Positions 59,153-64,000 of a DNA stretch of 64,000 bases are shown in pieces. This stretch comes from Bog-756 sp963833585. GTDB taxonomy: Bacteria; Actinomycetota; Acidimicrobiia; Acidimicrobiales; RAAP-2. How positions within the stretch are numbered: the stretch's first letter is position 1; every line of letters starts with the position of its first letter. The notes under the pieces are model-generated. The model did not search any database, had not been told where the DNA came from, and saw nothing but the letters and a program-made list of their open reading frames with translations. The stretch covers positions 372,001 through 436,000 of the forward strand of contig CAWHYF010000006.1 in assembly GCA_963833585.1 (NCBI GenBank), read 5' to 3'. Made by a program: the position numbers and the translations under genes.

Positions 59153-60726
59153 CACGGTGCTCCTTCCGCCGGGGTCGGGGCCGAGGTCCGGGGAAGGGCC
59201 GGGCCGGACTGGAGGCTGGACGGGACGGGCGTGTCGGTCACCCGATCGACGTGGACCACCAGCCGGTTCACCGCCGGGGTGATCCGGTCCAGCACCGGTT
59301 TGGGATAGACCCCGAGGAACACGATGAGCACGATGAGCGGGGCGATGATCAACCGTTCGCTCCACCCGAGGTCACGGGTGCTGGTCACGTCCACCTCCCG
59401 GGGTTTGCCCTGGAACACCTGCTGGTAGGCCCACAGCAGGTAGATGGCGGCCACGATCACTCCCACGATGGCCGCCACCGCCCACCACCGGTGGGTCAGG
59501 AAGGTGCCGATCAGCACCAGGAACTCCCCGACGAAGCCGTTGAGCCCGGGGACCCCGATGGAGGCCAGCATGGCCACGGTGAACACCCCGGCCATCACCG
59601 GGGCCGGCGACTGCAGGCCGCGGAGCGACGAGACCTGCCACGTCTTGCGCCGCTCGTAGATCCACCCCACCACGATGAACAGGGTGGCGATGATCAGGCC
59701 GTGGTTGACCATCTGGAGCACCCCGCCGGTCAGCCCCTGGCTGTTGAGGGCGAAGGTGCCGAGCACGATGAACCCGATCTGGGCCAGCGACGAATAGGCC
59801 AGCAGCCGCTTCAGGTCCCGCTGGGCGCAGGCCACCACCGCCCCGTAGATGATGCCGACGGTGGCCAGGGTCAGCAACCACGGAGCCAGGGTCCGGGTGG
59901 CCTGGGGGAACAGGTTGAGGTCGAACCGGATGATCCCGTAGGTGCCCAGCTTGGCCATGACCGCGGCCAGCAGCACGGCGCCGGCGGTGGGAGCCTCGGC
60001 GTAGGCGTCGGGCGACCAGGTGTGGAAGGGGAAGACCGGCGCCTTCACCGCGAAGGCGGCGGTGAAGGCCAGGAAGAGCAGGACCCCCTCGGTGCCCGAC
60101 AGGTGGGTGTGCATGAGGGCCGGCAGCTCGAAGGTCAGCACCCCGGTCTGGGACTGGTGGAGGAACGCCACCGCCAGGATGCCGACCAGCAGGAAGGCCG
60201 AGCCGGCGAAGGTGTAGACGAAGAACTTGATGGCGGCGTAGCCCCGGCGGGCGTAACCCCAGCCGCCGATGATGAAGTACGCCGGCACCAGGGTCAGCTC
60301 GAAGAACAGGAAGAACAGGACCAGGTCGAGCGAGACGAAGCTCCCGAGGCAGGCCGCCTCCATGAGCAGGATCCAGGCTACGAAGGCCCGGGGGTCGCGT
60401 CGGCCCCGGGCCCCGAGGATGGTCAGCGGGAACAGGAGGGCCGTCATCACCACCAGGAAGAGCGAGATCCCGTCCACACCCACCGACCAGTGGATGCCCA
60501 GGGACTTGGCCCACACGTGGTCGGACACCAGCTGGTAGCCGCCGTCGTGGACCTTGCACTGACCGACGATCACCACGGCCAGGACCAAGGTGAACAAGCC
60601 CACCAGGGCCCCGATGGCCTCGTGGAAGCGGCGGGCCACGGCCCGGGGTGGGATGAGGGCGACCACCGCGGCCCCCACGGCCGGGGTCAGCACCAGGACG
60701 GTGAGGAAGGGGAAGTGCGACGTCAT
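59152..60726 (-). CDS. nuoM: NADH-quinone oxidoreductase subunit M
   Basis: A 524-residue subunit. VGVDGISLFLVVMTALLFPL, FFELTLVPAYFIIGGWG and FAVKAPVFPFHTWSPDAYAE carry the proton-channel Glu and Lys/His residues, and ACAQRDLKRLLAYSSLAQIG is the conserved helix. It is one of the three antiporter-like proton pumps of complex I. TGATG overlaps on both sides with nuoL and nuoN. Confidence 0.95.
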   Translation of the reverse strand: MTSHFPFLTVLVLTPAVGAAVVALIPPRAVARRFHEAIGALVGLFTLVLAVVIVGQCKVHDGGYQLVSDHVWAKSLGIHWSVGVDGISLFLVVMTALLFPLTILGARGRRDPRAFVAWILLMEAACLGSFVSLDLVLFFLFFELTLVPAYFIIGGWGYARRGYAAIKFFVYTFAGSAFLLVGILAVAFLHQSQTGVLTFELPALMHTHLSGTEGVLLFLAFTAAFAVKAPVFPFHTWSPDAYAEAPTAGAVLLAAVMAKLGTYGIIRFDLNLFPQATRTLAPWLLTLATVGIIYGAVVACAQRDLKRLLAYSSLAQIGFIVLGTFALNSQGLTGGVLQMVNHGLIIATLFIVVGWIYERRKTWQVSSLRGLQSPAPVMAGVFTVAMLASIGVPGLNGFVGEFLVLIGTFLTHRWWAVAAIVGVIVAAIYLLWAYQQVFQGKPREVDVTSTRDLGWSERLIIAPLIVLIVFLGVYPKPVLDRITPAVNRLVVHVDRVTDTPVPSSLQSGPALPRTSAPTPAEGAP

Positions 60727-62654
60727 CAGCCCCACCACATCCGGGTGAGCATGAACGCCAGCAGCAGCACGGTGCCGAGCACGATGCCCAGCACGTAGTT
60801 CCGGACGTACCCGGTCTGGGTGCGCCGGATGACCGCCCCCGACCGGCGGACCAGGGTGGCCACGCCGTTCACCCCGCCGTCGATCACCTTGAGGTCGACC
60901 ACCTCGGCGCTGAAGGCGGCCAGCCGGGCCCCGGGCCGGCCGAACACCGTGTCGTAGAACTCGTTGATGTACCACGAGTGGCGGAGGAAGGGGATCTCCA
61001 GTTTGGGACGGCTGGTGACCGAGGTCCACAGTCGCAGACCGATGTACACCCCGATGACCGCGATGACCGCGTCGGTGATCCCGAGGGTCCAGAGGGCCCC
61101 CGAGCTCAGGTGGTCGTCGAACAAGTTGGACCCGAAGACGGGATCGATCCACTTGGCCAGGGAGACGTGATTGTTGGACAGGGCCAGCACGCCGGCGGTG
61201 GCGGCGAAGAAGGCCAGGATCCAGAGCGGGATGACCATGATCCTCGGGGACTCGTGGGGCTGCTCGATGGGTCCGACCGCGTGGTGGGCGTCGGGCATGT
61301 CGGTGGTGGCGTCCACGGCCACCTCGTCGGCGAACCGCTCGCCACCGAAGAAGGCCAGGTCGGTGAGCCGGCTCATGTAGTAGGCGGTGAGGAGGGCGGT
61401 CACCAGGCCCAACCCCCACAGGGCGGGGTGGGCGGCCCAGGTGTTCTCCAACACGTCGCCCTTGGCCCAGAACCCCGACAGGGGCGGCACGGCGGCGATG
61501 GCCAGCCAGCCGATGGCGAAGGTGATGAAGGTCAGCGGCATGTAGTGGCGCAGGCCGCCCATGCGCTTCAGGTCCTGCTCGTCGTGGAGACCGTGGATGA
61601 CCGAGCCGGCCCCGAGGAAGAGCAGCCCCTTGAAGAAGGCGTGGGCCACCATCAGGAAGATGGCCGCCTCGTAGGCCCCGCACCCGATGGCCAGGAACAT
61701 GTAGCCGAGCTGCGAAACGGTGGAGTAGGCCAGCACCTTCTTGATGTCCTGCTGGGCACAGGCGATGGTGGCGGCCACGAAGGCGGTGACCCCGCCCACG
61801 ATGGCCACGGTCAGCGCGGCGGCCGACGAGGCGTGCAGCAGCGGGTTGATCCGGCACAGCAGGTAGACGCCGGCGGTGACCATGGTGGCGGCGTGGATCA
61901 ATGCCGACACCGGGGTGGGGCCCTCCATGGCGTCGGCCAACCACGGGAACAGGGGGATCTGGGCCGACTTCCCCATCACGCCGACCAGCAGCAGCAGGCA
62001 GATGGCGGTGATGTTGCCCGGGCCGATCCGGTCCAGGTTGGCGAAGATGGTGGTGTACTCCAGCGAGTGGACCCGCTCGAAGACCAGGAAGATGGCCAGC
62101 AGGAACCCGACGTCTCCGATCCGGTTGTAGACGAAGGCCTTCTTGCCGGCGCTGGCCGCCGACTCCCGGGTGAACCAGAACGACACCAACCAGTAGGAGC
62201 AGGTACCCACCCCCTCCCACCCCACGAAGGTCACCAGCAGGTTGGACCCCAGCACCAGGATGAGCATGGAGGCCACGAAGAGGTTCATGTAGAGGAAGAA
62301 CTTCGAATAGTCCCGGTCCCCCTTCATGTAGCCGATGGAGTACAGATGGATGAGGGCGGAGATCCCGGTGATGAACAGCACCATGGTCATGGACAGCGGG
62401 TCGACGAACAGCCGGGCATGCACCTGCAGGTCGTCGACGGGGATCCACGTATACAGGTTCTGGGTGTAGGTCCGCACCGGGGCGTTGACGGTGAGCAGGT
62501 CGAGGTAGACGCCCACCGAGACCAGGAAGCTGGCCCCGATGAAGGCGGTGGCCACCACGCCGGCGGCCGGGTCCCCGAGGCGGCGGCCGGCCACCACCTG
62601 GACGGCGAAGCCGACCAGGGGCAGCAGGATGATCAGGTAGGTCACGTGGAGCAC
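60726..62654 (-). CDS. nuoL: NADH-quinone oxidoreductase subunit L
   Basis: A 642-residue subunit. Conserved parts are VDPLSMTMVLFITGISALIH, FVGWEGVGTCSYWLVSFWF, FPWLADAMEGPTPVSALIHA and ACAQQDIKKVLAYSTVSQLG. The C-terminal lateral helix region follows after FYDTVFGRPGARLAAFSAEV. It forms the distal proton pump of complex I. The GTG start lies 7 bp after the nuoK stop. Confidence 0.95.
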   Translation of the reverse strand: MLHVTYLIILLPLVGFAVQVVAGRRLGDPAAGVVATAFIGASFLVSVGVYLDLLTVNAPVRTYTQNLYTWIPVDDLQVHARLFVDPLSMTMVLFITGISALIHLYSIGYMKGDRDYSKFFLYMNLFVASMLILVLGSNLLVTFVGWEGVGTCSYWLVSFWFTRESAASAGKKAFVYNRIGDVGFLLAIFLVFERVHSLEYTTIFANLDRIGPGNITAICLLLLVGVMGKSAQIPLFPWLADAMEGPTPVSALIHAATMVTAGVYLLCRINPLLHASSAAALTVAIVGGVTAFVAATIACAQQDIKKVLAYSTVSQLGYMFLAIGCGAYEAAIFLMVAHAFFKGLLFLGAGSVIHGLHDEQDLKRMGGLRHYMPLTFITFAIGWLAIAAVPPLSGFWAKGDVLENTWAAHPALWGLGLVTALLTAYYMSRLTDLAFFGGERFADEVAVDATTDMPDAHHAVGPIEQPHESPRIMVIPLWILAFFAATAGVLALSNNHVSLAKWIDPVFGSNLFDDHLSSGALWTLGITDAVIAVIGVYIGLRLWTSVTSRPKLEIPFLRHSWYINEFYDTVFGRPGARLAAFSAEVVDLKVIDGGVNGVATLVRRSGAVIRRTQTGYVRNYVLGIVLGTVLLLAFMLTRMWWG

Positions 62655-62661
62655 GTTCCGG

Positions 62662-62967
62662 TCAGCCCTTCATCAAGTGGAGGTCGTCGGCGGTGGTGTT
62701 GGCCCGGCGGCGGAAGATGGCCACCACCAGTCCCAGCCCGACCACCACTTCGGCGGCCGCCACCACCAGCACGAAGAACACCAGGACCTGGCCCCCGATG
62801 TCGTGCAGCATCCGGGCGAAGGTGACGAAGGTCAGGTTGGCGGCGTTGAGCATCAGCTCGACGCACATCAACATGACCAGCACGTTCCGCCGGACCAGCA
62901 CCCCCAGGGCGCCGATGGAGAACAGGACGGCGGCGAGGCCGAGGTACCAGCCGGCACTGATGGTCAT
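62662..62967 (-). CDS. nuoK: NADH-quinone oxidoreductase subunit K
   Basis: A 101-residue, three-helix subunit. YLGLAAVLFSIGALGVLVRR, VLVMLMCVELMLNAANLTFV (with the conserved Glu) and FFVLVVAAAEVVVGLGLVVA (second Glu) are seen. It links the quinone site to the antiporter subunits. ATG overlaps the nuoJ stop (ATGA). Confidence 0.95.
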   Translation of the reverse strand: MTISAGWYLGLAAVLFSIGALGVLVRRNVLVMLMCVELMLNAANLTFVTFARMLHDIGGQVLVFFVLVVAAAEVVVGLGLVVAIFRRRANTTADDLHLMKG

Positions 62968-63731
62968 GACCGGGCCTCCTCGGTCGAGCTGACGGGATCG
63001 GCGGTGACGGCCGGCTCGGCGGACCCGCCCGGTTCGGCGGACCCGCCCGGTTCGGCCACCGGTGCCGGGTCGGCCACCGGTGCCGGGTCGCCGGGCTCGG
63101 CCGGCGGTGGGTCGGCGGGCCCGGTCGTCTCGCCGTCGTCCTCCACTGCCGGGTTGGCCGACGCCGGCGGGCGGCGGGCCAGGACCACCGCCCCCACCAC
63201 GGCGATGACCAGCAGGGCCGCCGTGGCCTCGAAGGGGAACAGGTAGGTGGTGTACACCGAGCGGCCCAGCAGGTAGACGTTGGACTGCCGGCCTCCGTCG
63301 ATCCCGGCCACGTGCGGGGCCCCGGTGGTCCAGCGGGAGACCTCGCCCAGGAGCAGTACCCCGGTGGTGGACAGCACGATGAGCCCGATGGCCAGCGGCC
63401 GCTGACCGCGCAGCGGCTCGGCGGCGATGTTCTCCTCCCGGTCGACGCCCAGGAACATGATGACGAACAGGAACAGCACCACGATGGCGCCGGCGTAGAC
63501 GATGACTTGCACCGCGGCCAGGAAGGGGTCCCGCTGCAGCACGAACAGAACGGCCACCCCGAACAGGGTCATCACCAGCATCAGGGCCGAGTGGACCGGG
63601 TTGCGGGCCACCACCACGCCCACCGCGCCGGACAGGATGATGGCGGCGGCCACCGCGAAGGTCCCCACGTCCACCCACGAGGCGTGACCGGGCCCGGCCG
63701 CGGCGGCCAGCACCGCTCCGAGGAGGGCCAC
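62964..63731 (-). CDS. nuoJ: NADH-quinone oxidoreductase subunit J with a repetitive C-terminal tail
   Basis: A 255-residue subunit with five helices in the first about 190 residues. VARNPVHSALMLVMTLFGVA, FLAAVQVIVYAGAIVVLFLF and VIMFLG are the NuoJ blocks. A Pro/Ala/Glu/Gly tail of about 65 residues (DPAPVADPAPVAEPGGSAEP) built from short DNA repeats is an addition that typical NuoJ proteins lack. GTG start 2 bp after the stop of the preceding gene. Confidence 0.93.
   Translation of the reverse strand: MALLGAVLAAAAGPGHASWVDVGTFAVAAAIILSGAVGVVVARNPVHSALMLVMTLFGVAVLFVLQRDPFLAAVQVIVYAGAIVVLFLFVIMFLGVDREENIAAEPLRGQRPLAIGLIVLSTTGVLLLGEVSRWTTGAPHVAGIDGGRQSNVYLLGRSVYTTYLFPFEATAALLVIAVVGAVVLARRPPASANPAVEDDGETTGPADPPPAEPGDPAPVADPAPVAEPGGSAEPGGSAEPAVTADPVSSTEEARS
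63016..63087. repeat. two 18-bp tandem duplications in the nuoJ tail
   Basis: TCGGCGGACCCGCCCGGT is present at 63016-63033 and 63034-63051; TCGGCCACCGGTGCCGGG at 63052-63069 and 63070-63087. In-frame, they encode the repeated PGGSAE and VADPAP units of the NuoJ tail. Confidence 0.85.
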
Positions 63732-63733
63732 GC

Positions 63734-64000
63734 TCAGGCCTCGTCCGGTTGAGGGATGACCGCCGTCGGCGCCTCGTCTCGTTCGGCGTTCCCGGCCCGC
63801 CGGGCGGCGGCGTACTCGGCGTCGGCCCGGTCCCGGTGCTTCTTGCCGGCTCCCGGGGCGAAGCGCTCGGCTTTCTCCAGCATCCGGCCGACGGCCCCCC
63901 GCGGCCCGCGCTTGGCGGCGGGCAGGTCGGAGGGGATGAGGTGGCGCTCGAGGGTCTCCCGGAGGGGGAGGCTGCCGGTGGAGGCGTCGTCACGGTGGAC
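63734..64000 (-). CDS. C-terminal part of a nuo gene, probably nuoI, cut by the window edge
   Basis: The minus strand is open from the window edge to a TGA at 63734-63736. The visible 88 residues read LRETLERHLIPSDLPAAKRG, then MLEKAERFAPGAGKKHRDRA and a charged tail ending PTAVIPQPDEA. No Fe-S cysteines are visible, so this would be a tail beyond the NuoI ferredoxin domains. The position just before nuoJ fits nuoI in the standard nuo order; the tail itself is not diagnostic. Confidence 0.55.
   Translation of the reverse strand, partial: VHRDDASTGSLPLRETLERHLIPSDLPAAKRGPRGAVGRMLEKAERFAPGAGKKHRDRADAEYAAARRAGNAERDEAPTAVIPQPDEA

Noticed and set aside
59116..62825. Very long open frames antisense to the nuo genes, and similar ones opposite most other genes
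   Set aside because: In GC-rich DNA the complement of a coding frame is often open. These lack starts, motifs and sensible composition (long Gly/His/Arg/Pro runs), while the nuo frames match known subunits.

Overview
The window is a GC-rich, densely packed chromosome segment. Genes sit in short operons with stop/start overlaps of the ATGA, GTGA or TGATG type, and GTG starts are common. The content points to an aerobic actinobacterium: a QcrCAB-type cytochrome bc complex with a dihaem QcrC, a lipoprotein-like CtaC with CtaD/CtaF/CtaE, a HelD helicase, a KstR-like TetR regulator, an SCO6745-type protein, a DUF5522 protein, and many TAnnnT -10 boxes only 5-9 nt before a start codon (leaderless transcripts). 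Acidimicrobiia is my best guess, but this is an inference from content, not a measured placement. I see no phage, IS element, CRISPR array, tRNA or rRNA.

Layout. 1-5.8 kb: on the minus strand, an E1 alpha / E1 beta / stand-alone lipoyl domain / acyl-CoA ligase operon (the ligase runs off the left edge), an alpha/beta hydrolase and a TetR regulator with a histone-H1-like tail, divergent from a KstR-like regulator. 5.8-16.6 kb: an ABC exporter pair, an S1P-lyase-like PLP enzyme, an MFS exporter, a DUF5522 protein, a nitronate-monooxygenase-like flavoprotein, a GH1 glycosidase, a thiolase-like protein, enoyl-CoA hydratase and a CopD-like membrane protein. 16.7-22.4 kb: tatA, a membrane protein, an alkylsulfatase-like metallo-beta-lactamase-fold protein and ctaC-ctaD-ctaF. 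22.4-27 kb: DegV and two convergent polytopic glycosyltransferase-like genes, each preceded by a leaderless 16-codon ORF. 27-31 kb: ctaE-qcrC-qcrA-qcrB on the minus strand. 31-39 kb: helD, then hemE-hemH-hemY-lnt on the plus strand behind a leaderless 30-codon ORF. 39-47.7 kb: acs and a HAD phosphatase, divergent from a 1079-residue phosphoesterase-like/MprF-like fusion, then SCO6745-type, membrane and PLDc_N/SHOCT genes. 47.9-57.4 kb: a ClC channel with a 30-codon leader, a K+-channel-like protein, DUF2252, PadR with a DrrAB-type exporter, a PAS-GGDEF-EAL protein and a LapA-like protein. 57.5-64 kb: the distal nuo operon (nuoI tail, J, K, L, M, N).

Together the window holds much of an aerobic respiratory chain (complex I, bc complex and aa3 oxidase subunits) together with haem synthesis and lipoprotein/envelope functions, interspersed with lipid and CoA metabolism.

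Four genes (a glycosyltransferase-like gene, qcrB, qcrA and a DrrA-type ATPase) each carry an apparent single-base frameshift. Two fall in or beside G/C runs and two hit bc-complex genes, so assembly error is at least as likely as gene decay. The most unusual items are the leaderless micro-ORFs, the phosphoesterase/MprF-like fusion, the Lnt homologue with Ser at the expected catalytic Cys, and the E1/lipoyl/CoA-ligase operon without an E2.
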